A program made the position numbers and the translations under genes. Shown one piece after another: positions 7,512 through 15,370 of a stretch of 64,000 nt of DNA (positions are counted from its first letter, which is position 1; each line of letters starts with the position of its first letter). The notes beneath the pieces were generated by a model. That model did not search any database. It saw only the letters and a list, made by a program, of their open reading frames with translations, and was not told the origin of the DNA. Source of the DNA: JAHEKD01 sp965204695 (lineage in GTDB: Bacteria > Pseudomonadota > Gammaproteobacteria > Arenicellales > JAHEKD01); the NCBI GenBank assembly GCA_965204695.1, contig OZ242007.1:2418001-2482000 (forward strand). The letters are read 5' to 3'.

Positions 7512-9563
7512 ATGTTCAAAGTTCGTTCCCGCAATCTGCTTTTAATAGTATTTGGTCTTTTACCCTCGATTTCTGTTGTTGCTCAGGAAACTGAAGAGAT
7601 TCTCGTGCCAGAGATCTTAATCACGGGAGCGCCATTGAACAGGAGTGTTTCTGAAACAGCACAATCGGTAACTGTTCTAAGCGGAGAGGAACTAAAGCGA
7701 GAACAGCAAAATAATATTGGTGAAACATTATCCAAACAACCTGGGGTAACCAATGCGAGTTTCGGTCAGAATGTGGGGAGACCGGTTATCCGGGGTTTAC
7801 AAGGTTCGCGCGTTGGTGTTTTGAATAACAATATGACTTCTTGGGACGCATCATCGGTGAGTCAGGATCATGCTGTACCTACCGAGCCTTTTTTCTTGGA
7901 TCAGGTTGAAGTGCTCAGGGGGCCTGCTACATTGATCTACGGTTCGGGCTCGATTGGTGGAGTCGTGAATATGGTTTCGAATGCGATACCAAGTGAAGTA
8001 CCTGAAGATGGATTCAATGGTAAAGCCACAATCCAGGGTGACTCTGTAGCAGATGAGGGATTTGGTGCGGCCAGTATTGACTTTGGCCAAGGTTCTTTTG
8101 CCGGGAACATCAGCGGTTTTTACCGACGCGCAGATGACTACGAAATCCCAGATAGTGCCGAATTGTTTCCTGACCAGGATGAAGAAGAGTCAACAGGTGA
8201 ACTTGAAAATAGTTTTCTCGATAATGATGGTGGCTCAATCGGAGGTAGCTGGATTGGTGATAGTTGGCGAGCCGGTCTGTCATTTAACGACTACAACTCA
8301 AACTATGGTATTCCTGGCGGGCATGGCCATGAAGAAGGGGAGGAAGAGCATGAACATGAAGAGGAGGAAGAAGAACATGTAGAAGGAGAAGAGGAAGAAG
8401 AGATTGTAACGATTGATCTGGAAAATCGGCGTTACGACGGTTTACTTGTTGGAGATAATCCTTTTAATGGTTTTCAGAAGTTAAAGCTGAATCTTTCTTA
8501 TACTGATTACGAGCATACTGAATTTGAAGGCGAAGAAACCGGTACGGTGTTCGAGATCGATACGACTGACGCCCGCCTAGAGTTGGAACATAACCAGATT
8601 GGGAAATGGGTTGGTGCATTTGGCGCTCAATATACGGATCGCGATTTTAGTGCTATCGGAGAGGAAGCTTTTGTCCCGCCTTCAACAACCGAGACGGGCG
8701 CGCTGTTCTGGGTTGAGTCTGCACAGTTTGACCGTTGGCGTCTGGATCTCGGAGCCCGCTATGAAAATGTTGATATTGAATCGGAAGGTAGGGATCGAGA
8801 TTTTAACCCTTTCAGTTTCTCGACCTCAGCCGTTATAGACATAACCGAAAGTAGCGACCTAATTCTAACTTTTGCCAATGCGGAGCGAGCACCAAACGAT
8901 GCGGAGTTGTTTTCCGACGGCCCTCATATCGCAACTCAAACGTTCGAAATAGGAGATTCTGACCTGGATATAGAAACAAATCGTCACTATGAAATAGCTT
9001 ACCGTATGAATCAGGGGCCACTATCCGGAAAAATTGCGGTCTACTACGATGATTTTGATGATTATATTTTCCTGGCTGGAACCGGTCGAGAAGAAGATGG
9101 TTTGCCTGTTCGAGTGTGGTCTCAACAGGGTGCTGAATTTACTGGAGGAGAACTAGAGTTACGCTGGAACCTTGGAGATAAACCCTCGGGTAACTGGCAG
9201 ATCTTCGGTTTTTATGACCAGGTTGATGCCGAATTGGATGACGGCAGTAATGTACCTTTGATACCACCGAAACGATTCGGGTTTGGAATTGATTGGACAC
9301 GTAATCAGTGGAAGGGGAATGTAACCTGGATACACGCGGATGATCATACAGATACGGCTAATTTTGAAACGACGACACCGGAGTATGACCAAGTTGATGC
9401 AGAATTAGCCTATAGATGGGCAAGACCTGACTTTGACTTGAATTTCTTTTTCAAAGGACAAAACTTGCTGGATGAAGACATCCGCTACAGTACATCGTCA
9501 CTCAAGGATCAGGCACCACAAGCTGGGCGTAATTTTATTCTTGGTGTTCGAGTGGATTTCTAA
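7512..9563 (+). CDS. ZnuD-like TonB-dependent outer-membrane receptor (zinc uptake)
   Basis: 683 aa. Signal peptide 1-25; plug domain from about 40 to 160 (SVTVLSGEELKREQQNNIGETL, GRPVIRGLQGSRVGVL, LDQVEVLRGPATLIYGSGSIGGVVN); 22-strand-type barrel ending in VRVDF with the C-terminal Phe of outer-membrane proteins. A His/Glu-rich extracellular loop at about residues 270-297 (GHGHEEGEEEHEHEEEEE) is typical of zinc-scavenging receptors such as ZnuD. The Zur palindrome upstream supports zinc as the substrate. An ATG at 7458 is in frame but lies inside the palindrome; ATG 7512 gives a proper signal peptide. Confidence 0.9.
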   Translation: MFKVRSRNLLLIVFGLLPSISVVAQETEEILVPEILITGAPLNRSVSETAQSVTVLSGEELKREQQNNIGETLSKQPGVTNASFGQNVGRPVIRGLQGSRVGVLNNNMTSWDASSVSQDHAVPTEPFFLDQVEVLRGPATLIYGSGSIGGVVNMVSNAIPSEVPEDGFNGKATIQGDSVADEGFGAASIDFGQGSFAGNISGFYRRADDYEIPDSAELFPDQDEEESTGELENSFLDNDGGSIGGSWIGDSWRAGLSFNDYNSNYGIPGGHGHEEGEEEHEHEEEEEEHVEGEEEEEIVTIDLENRRYDGLLVGDNPFNGFQKLKLNLSYTDYEHTEFEGEETGTVFEIDTTDARLELEHNQIGKWVGAFGAQYTDRDFSAIGEEAFVPPSTTETGALFWVESAQFDRWRLDLGARYENVDIESEGRDRDFNPFSFSTSAVIDITESSDLILTFANAERAPNDAELFSDGPHIATQTFEIGDSDLDIETNRHYEIAYRMNQGPLSGKIAVYYDDFDDYIFLAGTGREEDGLPVRVWSQQGAEFTGGELELRWNLGDKPSGNWQIFGFYDQVDAELDDGSNVPLIPPKRFGFGIDWTRNQWKGNVTWIHADDHTDTANFETTTPEYDQVDAELAYRWARPDFDLNFFFKGQNLLDEDIRYSTSSLKDQAPQAGRNFILGVRVDF

Positions 9564-9828
9564 CTATACGCGTGTACTCCTGCGTTTGGCTTCGTAGAGG
9601 TCCATGGGGGGTGCACGTGGTTTGATGAAAAGAAATTTTGAGTCGATGCTTGAGATCGTAGAGATATTATATTCTTCAGATAAAGTATTCTGCATGAGCC
9701 AATTTTAACTAAACAAGAAAAACAGACTTATACTCGACGATTAGCTATAAATATGCTCCTCGTCATCATCGAACGAAGACACTAGTTTAGTTTGGTCACT
9801 GAAAATTGGTGTAGATGCAATGCCCTCG

Positions 9829-10065
9829 TTACACCTCAGCCGCAGCGCGTTGAAACCAGGTCAGTATTTGCTTGAGATAGGATGTGCCGTACAACTTCGC
9901 AAAACGCTTTGCTTCCTCGTTTTTAGGATCACTCAAAACAGAGATACGCTTGTGAAGAAATTCGGGCGTTAAAGTTATGCGGCATTTAACTTCGATGCAA
10001 TAGCGCCAACTCGTGTAGTTGCTTGGGAACATTTCAGCAGCGTATTGTTCTGTTTCAGTCGTCAT
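9829..10065 (-). CDS. Small conserved protein at the end of the COG0523/DUF1826 operon
   Basis: 78 aa starting MTTETEQYAAEMFPSNY, with a basic, helical C-terminal half (TPEFLHKRISVLSDPKNEEAKRFAKLYG, ILTWFQRAAAEV). No metal motif and no membrane segment. ATG 10065 lies four bases past the TGA of the COG0523 gene, so translation is probably coupled. A longer in-frame start would overlap that gene by 60 bp and is rejected. I do not recognise the family; its position makes it part of the presumed Zur regulon. Confidence 0.7.
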   Translation of the reverse strand: MTTETEQYAAEMFPSNYTSWRYCIEVKCRITLTPEFLHKRISVLSDPKNEEAKRFAKLYGTSYLKQILTWFQRAAAEV

Positions 10066-10069
10066 ACCA

Positions 10070-11293
10070 TCAGTCCTCTTCGTGATCGGCAAACCATTGT
10101 GGGAAAGGGTCGTCGAACGACTTCCAAACATCAGGGCCTACATCCATTTCAGTATCAGTGAGCAGGCATTGATCGAGAATGTTTTTGGTCTGATCAGGGT
10201 CGAGGTATTGGCCGATGAATACGATCTCTTGGCGGCGGTCACCGTACTCACCATCAAACTCGGCCTCAATGCGGGCACGGAATTCCGGGTCCTCTGGCCA
10301 ATGTTCTTTTGGCGCTGCTGCCCACCATATTCCGGCCGGAGCATGGCGCATGATGCCGCCTGCCTGCGACCATTCACCTGCCGCATCTGGACGCGATGCG
10401 AGCCAGAAAAAACCTTTAGAGCGTAGAACATTGCCCGGCCACTGTGTTTCTAAAGCTTTAGCAAAACGTAATGGGTGAAAAGGACGACGTGCGCGATACA
10501 CGAAGCTACCAATGCCGTATTCTTCTGTCTCTGGCGTATGTTCGCCCCGGATCTCAGCTAGCCAACCCGGTGACTGTGCCGCACGCTCAAAATCGAAACG
10601 TCCTGTTCCCATCACTTGATCCAACTTAACGTTACCGAAGCTTGAGTAGATAATCTCGGCATCTCGGTTGAGTTGCCGCAAAGCATGCTCTAAACGTTCA
10701 CGTTCGACACTTGTAATCAAGTCAATCTTATTGATGACAATCACATCTGCAAATTCGACCTGGTCGATTAACAAGTCAGACACAGTTCGTGTATCCTCAT
10801 CACCAAGCGATTCACCACGTGCCTGTAGACTGTCTGCCTCATCGAGGTCAAGACTGAAATTAACAGCATCGACGACTGTGACCATTGTATCGAGGTCAGC
10901 AATGTCGGACAGACTGGTGCCTTCTTCATCACGAAAAGTAAAGGTCTCGGCCACTGGTAAAGGTTCGGAAATGCCAGTGGATTCAATGACCAAATAGTCG
11001 AAGCGACCTGCTTTGGCCAATTGGCTGACCTCGACTAATAAATCTTCGCGTAAAGTGCAGCAGATACAACCGTTGCTCATTTCAATGAGTTTTTCTTCAG
11101 CACGGTTTAACTCGACTTCTTTATCGACCAGTGCAGCATCAATATTGACTTCGGACATGTCATTAACAATCACCGCAACACGTCGTCCTTCGCGATTATT
11201 GAGAATGTGGTTAAGTAGCGTGGTTTTTCCTGCACCCAGGAAACCGGACAAAACCGTGACCGGCAGTTTGTTGGCTACGTTGGCTGTTTGCAT
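10070..11293 (-). CDS. COG0523 (CobW/ZigA-type) zinc-limitation GTPase metallochaperone
   Basis: 407 aa. Walker A GFLGAGKTTLLNH at residues 17-29; the metal-binding CxCC motif as GCICCTLRE (75-83); ESTGISEP (104-111); NKID G4 motif near 187. A CobW C-terminal domain ends WKSFDDPFPQWFADHEED, typical of the ZigA/YeiR-like branch. These P-loop GTPases insert or redistribute Zn(II) among client enzymes during zinc starvation. An AAAGGAAT Shine-Dalgarno precedes the ATG. It is the third gene of a four-gene operon under the Zur-like box at 12632-12653. Confidence 0.93.
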   Translation of the reverse strand: MQTANVANKLPVTVLSGFLGAGKTTLLNHILNNREGRRVAVIVNDMSEVNIDAALVDKEVELNRAEEKLIEMSNGCICCTLREDLLVEVSQLAKAGRFDYLVIESTGISEPLPVAETFTFRDEEGTSLSDIADLDTMVTVVDAVNFSLDLDEADSLQARGESLGDEDTRTVSDLLIDQVEFADVIVINKIDLITSVERERLEHALRQLNRDAEIIYSSFGNVKLDQVMGTGRFDFERAAQSPGWLAEIRGEHTPETEEYGIGSFVYRARRPFHPLRFAKALETQWPGNVLRSKGFFWLASRPDAAGEWSQAGGIMRHAPAGIWWAAAPKEHWPEDPEFRARIEAEFDGEYGDRRQEIVFIGQYLDPDQTKNILDQCLLTDTEMDVGPDVWKSFDDPFPQWFADHEED

Positions 11294-11338
11294 TTTGGTA
11301 TTCCTTTTAAAATTGATTTAACCTGTATATTCACAAGC

Positions 11339-11974
11339 CTAATTACTCACTAATGGATCGAGTGATACTATTGTGCGTAATATTGAATTCGGTTCGATTT
11401 CTGGGGAACGATGGACAGCGCCATACGAACCGTTGCTCGGCCACTGAGTACCTTTAAGCAGTACAACTTCGCCCGTGGCAGCCTGGATCAAGTTGGCTTC
11501 TTTTATCTCATCTGAGAGAAGATCATCACGATCAACATTCTGATCATCAAGCCATTGCATGCCTGGCCCTTGGTAAGTGCAGACCAGTCTGATACCAACC
11601 CGGTCAATGTGCCAATTTGGGCACATGGCTTTTGCCACTCGCGCAAGACGCAAACCGACCTCACAATCCCCTAGCAGGTCATACACGATTTCGTGCAGCA
11701 GTGACAAGTCGTCAATCAAAGCCTCCCGCCCAGAATCAACGGGCAGGGAGTTGAGTCTTGGCAACCTGCCAGGTGACAGTGTTTCCATTACATGTAGCTG
11801 CCCTGTTTGAGGTAACCTTGAAAGATAGGCCTCAATGGCGGGATCGATCTCACGCTGCCAAGCACAAACCTGCACTCTCGGGTCGAAAATTTCGACTAGA
11901 TCAGCAAGTTCAGGCACACGCCGCCAGGATGGATGCGTACTGGTCACCTCAGGGTGAATATTAGGGTTGAGCAT
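11339..11974 (-). CDS. DUF1826 family protein (copy A)
   Basis: 211 aa. DUF1826 is a family of unknown function that I recall as a neighbour of COG0523 GTPases. Conserved C-terminal half: WHIDRVGIRLVCTYQGPGMQWL and GAVHRSPEIEPNSILRTIVSLD. The HxD at 122/124, His188 and Arg200 are in the order and spacing of the facial triad and 2-oxoglutarate arginine of cupin-type Fe(II)/2OG oxygenases; copy B keeps the same residues. An oxygenase role is my inference, not established. Its ATG is three bases after copy B's stop, so the two are co-translated. Confidence 0.85.
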   Translation of the reverse strand: MLNPNIHPEVTSTHPSWRRVPELADLVEIFDPRVQVCAWQREIDPAIEAYLSRLPQTGQLHVMETLSPGRLPRLNSLPVDSGREALIDDLSLLHEIVYDLLGDCEVGLRLARVAKAMCPNWHIDRVGIRLVCTYQGPGMQWLDDQNVDRDDLLSDEIKEANLIQAATGEVVLLKGTQWPSNGSYGAVHRSPEIEPNSILRTIVSLDPLVSN

Positions 11975-11977
11975 AAC

Positions 11978-12601
11978 TTAGCTATCCAGACAAAAAAGTA
12001 CACGAATTTGGCCAGAGCCCTCGATAGGGGGCGAACGATGTACCAGCCCCTGTCCTGAGTTACCGGGGTAGCTACTCCCTTTCAGAATGCCAACCCAAAA
12101 AGGCGCAAAGCTGGACGGTTCACCGAAGCGAATGATGTCGTTATTGGATGCACCGCTTGTTTGTGCCGAATGATCAACCTGTTCATCGCTCAGCCACTCA
12201 GTACCCGGGCCCTGATAGGTACACAGTAATCGCAACTGTGTGTTGTCGACATGGAAACGAGTACAACCGTCCTCGTCTGTTGTCTCTAGTCGCATTTCAA
12301 CATCGCGATTGTTGCTGAGATGGAAATAAATATCTGCCAACCGACGCAGATCGCTACGCCAGTTGCTAAAAGCCATTGGATCAAGACCTTGCTCTTGTAA
12401 CAGACTATCGACGTCATCATCAAATGAATCGGGAGAGGTCGTGCAACGGATGTCTGGCAGGTCTGGTACTTTAAGGGATGACAGTTCCCGAGTTATCAGT
12501 GTCTGAGTGGGACGTTGCCACAAGCCGAGCTGTACACAGGGATCCAGAATTTGATACAGCACCTGGGGTTGATTACCCGTAGTAAGGGACAAAGTTGTCA
12601 T
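11978..12601 (-). CDS. DUF1826 family protein (copy B), first gene of the Zur-type operon
   Basis: 207 aa, a distant paralogue of copy A: RFHVDNTQLRLLCTYQGPGTEWL and GLVHRSPPIEGSGQIRVLFCLD align with it without large gaps. HxD at 117/119, His188 and Arg200 are retained. The N-terminal halves share only short motifs (QILDPCVQLGLWQR against EIFDPRVQVCAWQR). The operon promoter upstream carries the 22-bp Zur-like palindrome 31 bp before the ATG. Two diverged copies kept in tandem suggest different substrates or a heterodimer. Confidence 0.85.
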   Translation of the reverse strand: MTTLSLTTGNQPQVLYQILDPCVQLGLWQRPTQTLITRELSSLKVPDLPDIRCTTSPDSFDDDVDSLLQEQGLDPMAFSNWRSDLRRLADIYFHLSNNRDVEMRLETTDEDGCTRFHVDNTQLRLLCTYQGPGTEWLSDEQVDHSAQTSGASNNDIIRFGEPSSFAPFWVGILKGSSYPGNSGQGLVHRSPPIEGSGQIRVLFCLDS

Positions 12602-12631
12602 GAACGACTCGAATAGATAAATTAATTAGAA

Positions 12632-12653
12632 ATGTTATGTTATAACATAACAT
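12632..12653. promoter_or_regulatory. Zur box candidate upstream of DUF1826/COG0523 operon
   Basis: A 22-bp perfect palindrome with half-site ATGTTATGTTA, identical to the core at 7458-7479 upstream of the TonB receptor. Its spacing to the ATG at 12601 is 30 bp. The flanks differ from the other copy, so the identity is confined to the operator, as expected of a selected regulator site rather than a duplication. Confidence 0.85.
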
Positions 12654-12745
12654 ATTAAAAAATGATTTTGACTTTTTTTTGAAATCTAAACTGAGTTAGG
12701 TACTAATTATGTATTTGTTGTTTAGTGAAAATAGCTCGGCATAAT

Positions 12746-13747
12746 TCATGGATTCTCTGCCAGTGTTCGCATATCTACCACGGGGTCCGATTCATCCACG
12801 ATCTCAACATCCATTAATGTTTCGATGACATCTTCCATCGTAATCACACCGACTGCATAACCGGAGTCATTGACCACCATGGCAATGTGTTCGTGATTAT
12901 CAATGAAGCGATTGATGGCAAAAGGTAGCTTAACGGAGTCGGGGATGGACATTAAATCGCGTTTTAGATTCATCACAGGTTGGTCGGCAGCTTCACTCGA
13001 TGCATGTTCAAGCAGCTCGCTTTTAAGAATATAACCACCAAACACTTTGGCATCATCGTTATGTACTAAAGGAATGCGTGAAAATGAGAGTGATTCGGCG
13101 GCTGCCTGCGAGATCATTAGTGAATCATTTAATGTTGTGACCACATCCAATGGCGTCATCACTTGAGCGATCTTGATATCTCTAAATTTGAGTAAACTCT
13201 TAAGCAGGTTGGATTCGTTTTCATCCAATGCACCTTCGGCCAAGCCCACATCGGCCAGTGCTTTGATCTCCTGGCGCTGAATTTTTTTTGGTTTTTCCTT
13301 TTGAATCAACCAGGTTATTCCAGACGATAGCCAAACCAGAGGCAAAGTAATTTTAATCAACCAGGGCAAGACTCGTACTACCAGCGGTGTCAATGAGCGC
13401 CAGTAAACAGCGCCGAGCGTTTTAGGAATTATTTCACTTAACACCAGTATTGCCAGTGTTAAAACAGCCGAGAAAACACCTATCCACTGACTACCGAAAA
13501 CGGCGGCAGCCTGAGCGCCAGCTCCTGTTGCGCCGACGGTGTGGGCAACAGTATTAAGGGATAGTATTGCTGATAATGGGCGATCAATGTTGTCCAGTAA
13601 TTCAGCCAATGTCTTAGCGAGTGCCGGGCGTTGATCGACCAAACTGGTACTGTAGGCAGGGCTAACACTTAGCAAGGCTGCCTCAAGTAGTGAACAAATA
13701 AAAGAGACACCAACTGCGATGCATATAAAAATAATTAACAGAGTCAT
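12746..13747 (-). CDS. CNNM/DUF21 membrane protein with CBS pair (CorB/YfjD-like)
   Basis: 333 aa. An N-terminal DUF21/CNNM transmembrane domain (about residues 1-165: SLLEAALLSVSP, ILSLNTVAHTVGATGAGA, VLSEIIPKTLGAVYW) is followed by two CBS domains (VMTPLDVVTTLNDSL, FGGYILKSELLEH, VVNDSGYAVGVITMEDVIETLM). The usual C-terminal CorC/HlyC domain is missing, as in a known shorter subclass. Family members are implicated in Mg/Co ion transport or sensing. It is monocistronic: the upstream neighbour is divergent. Confidence 0.88.
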   Translation of the reverse strand: MTLLIIFICIAVGVSFICSLLEAALLSVSPAYSTSLVDQRPALAKTLAELLDNIDRPLSAILSLNTVAHTVGATGAGAQAAAVFGSQWIGVFSAVLTLAILVLSEIIPKTLGAVYWRSLTPLVVRVLPWLIKITLPLVWLSSGITWLIQKEKPKKIQRQEIKALADVGLAEGALDENESNLLKSLLKFRDIKIAQVMTPLDVVTTLNDSLMISQAAAESLSFSRIPLVHNDDAKVFGGYILKSELLEHASSEAADQPVMNLKRDLMSIPDSVKLPFAINRFIDNHEHIAMVVNDSGYAVGVITMEDVIETLMDVEIVDESDPVVDMRTLAENP

Positions 13748-13936
13748 TTATTAAAAAATTTGTTAGCTCAATGCTTATTGTAGTCGCTGTAATCTCAGCG
13801 ATCACGGGTTTTAACTTGGATAGACTCTACAATAATGTTAGTGTGTCCTTCGTCAGCCTATATCCGTGTAACCAATAACATTTATCGAAATGCTAAACTT
13901 CGATCAATACTTATTTAACTTGGAGCGTTAATTAAC

Positions 13937-14113
13937 ATGAATTTAGAAATTAGTGGCGTTCTAAGTTTTCTTGTCCTGGTGCTCGATATCTGGGCAATCG
14001 TGAAAATCGTAAACAGTTCTGCATCGACATTTTCTAAAGTGATCTGGGTGGTGGCTATTTTGGTACTGCCATTCATCGGTTTTATCATTTGGCTCATTTT
14101 TGGTCCGAAGTAG
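13937..14113 (+). CDS. PLDc_N (phospholipase D nuclease N-terminal-like) small membrane protein
   Basis: 58 aa, MNLEISGVLSFLVLVLDIWA...VIWVVAILVLPFIGFIIWLIFGPK. Two TM helices and the terminal LPxxGxxxWLxxGPK pattern identify the PLDc_N domain seen at the N-terminus of cardiolipin synthases and as free-standing micro-proteins. TTGGAG lies about 11 bases upstream. It is divergent from the CNNM gene. Confidence 0.85.
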   Translation: MNLEISGVLSFLVLVLDIWAIVKIVNSSASTFSKVIWVVAILVLPFIGFIIWLIFGPK

Positions 14114-14305
14114 CTGGCCCTTTTGTGCTCAGTGCAAAATCTGGTCACTAACGATCGATTAATTCAAAACCGCTTTTCAATCTGAATGTAATAATTAGGC
14201 GGATATTTACTAATTCAGTTACCAAAAACAATTAACATAACCATACGTTGAAAATTTCCATTTGGCTATTTTGACGAAATTCATTTGTAGCTAATTTAGC
14301 CGAAT

Positions 14306-15289
14306 TTATGATCCAGCCTGTAAATGAGCATAACTGTCTACAAAACGTCCATACTTATGTTCACCACAAGTATAAGCTTGGTACTTTTCCGGATGATTCT
14401 TGTCGATACAAGTTGGTACAGTTTTCACTATCGCATCAAAATCCATGTCGATGAAAAACGGCAAGGAATAGCGTTCTTTGCCACTGGTGTTGATCACTCG
14501 GTGCAGTGTTGAGATATAACGATCATTAGTGATAGTTTGCACTAAGTCGCCGATATTAACGACAAACGTTCCTTCGATAGGCGGTGCACTGACCCATTGA
14601 CCTTCCCGGTTCTGAACTTGTAAGCCACCATTTTCATCCTGGCAGAGAATCGTTAAAAAACCATAGTCGGTGTGTGCACCAATTTCAATCTCGCCCAGCG
14701 TAATTTCGCCTTCTTGAGGCGGATAGTGCAATAGACGTTGGATAGTTATGGGTTTTTGTTGGAATTGTTCAAAATAATCCGCCGGTAGATTTAGACTGAT
14801 AGCAATAGCGCTGATCAATTTTCTAGATAAATTCAACATTGCATCATGATACTTCTCAAAAACTTCTTTAAAGTCTTGAGGGTTTTCGGGCATGAAATTT
14901 TGACCAAAGAAGGGTGAAACTTCTTTGGTTGCTGTACCTAGGTCAAAACTTTCTTTGAAATCCCTGGTGTATTTGGGGTCAACGTTTTCCCCGTACATGG
15001 GAATATAGCCACGCAGAGTGGGGCCGCTAAGCTCAATATTAACTTTGTTTTTTTCTTCAAAAGGCAAGTCAAAAAACGCTTTAGCGGCTGCATAAGCATC
15101 GTCAATTAGTTGCTGATCAATACCATGATTTTCAATATATAAAAATCCGATGTTTTCACAAACAAAACCAATTTGCTCGGCGACTCGTTGGGGATTGCTA
15201 TCATCGATTAAGGGTGCAATGTCCACAACCGGGATATCCGTGAATGAAGTTTGTTTGCTGGTTAAACTACGATCATAATCCTGTTGCAT
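14306..15289 (-). CDS. Isopenicillin N synthase-family Fe(II)/2OG oxygenase
   Basis: 327 aa. An N-terminal non-haem dioxygenase DIOX_N region (IPVVDIAPLIDDSNPQRVAEQI, GFLYIENHGI) precedes the 2OG-Fe(II) core: GAHTDYGFLTIL gives the H-x-D pair, and STLHRVINTSGKERYSLPFF gives the distal His and the R-x-S that binds 2OG. The family covers plant-type 2OG hydroxylases and bacterial enzymes of mostly unknown substrate; it is not evidence of penicillin synthesis. It is the last gene of a GFA-GlxA-oxygenase run, with an AT-rich inverted repeat between it and the regulator. Confidence 0.9.
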   Translation of the reverse strand: MQQDYDRSLTSKQTSFTDIPVVDIAPLIDDSNPQRVAEQIGFVCENIGFLYIENHGIDQQLIDDAYAAAKAFFDLPFEEKNKVNIELSGPTLRGYIPMYGENVDPKYTRDFKESFDLGTATKEVSPFFGQNFMPENPQDFKEVFEKYHDAMLNLSRKLISAIAISLNLPADYFEQFQQKPITIQRLLHYPPQEGEITLGEIEIGAHTDYGFLTILCQDENGGLQVQNREGQWVSAPPIEGTFVVNIGDLVQTITNDRYISTLHRVINTSGKERYSLPFFIDMDFDAIVKTVPTCIDKNHPEKYQAYTCGEHKYGRFVDSYAHLQAGS

Positions 15290-15341
15290 GGGAAAACCTC
15301 TTAATATTGAGTTTCAGAGTTTGTTCCCAAAATTGACTTAT

Positions 15342-15370
15342 TTATATAATAAAAACGAAAAATTATATAA
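15342..15370. promoter_or_regulatory. AT-rich inverted repeat between GlxA-type regulator and oxygenase
   Basis: TTATATAAT (15342-15350) and ATTATATAA (15362-15370) are perfect 9-bp arms around an 11-base A-rich loop. It sits between the regulator stop and the oxygenase start, so it could be an operator or a weak transcript hairpin. It lacks the GC stem of a terminator. Confidence 0.4.

Noticed and set aside
9604..9710. Small plus-strand ORF of about 34 codons after the TonB receptor
   Set aside because: No ribosome binding site, no recognisable motif and low-complexity start; nothing supports it as a gene. The rest of 9564-9828 shows no clear terminator or gene.
10668..10997. Plus-strand open frames opposite the COG0523 gene
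   Set aside because: Ser/Arg/Thr-rich translation typical of antisense shadow; the minus-strand gene has all COG0523 motifs.
14306..15289. Beta-lactam biosynthesis gene
   Set aside because: The isopenicillin N synthase label is a fold name; no ACV synthetase or other pathway genes are nearby.
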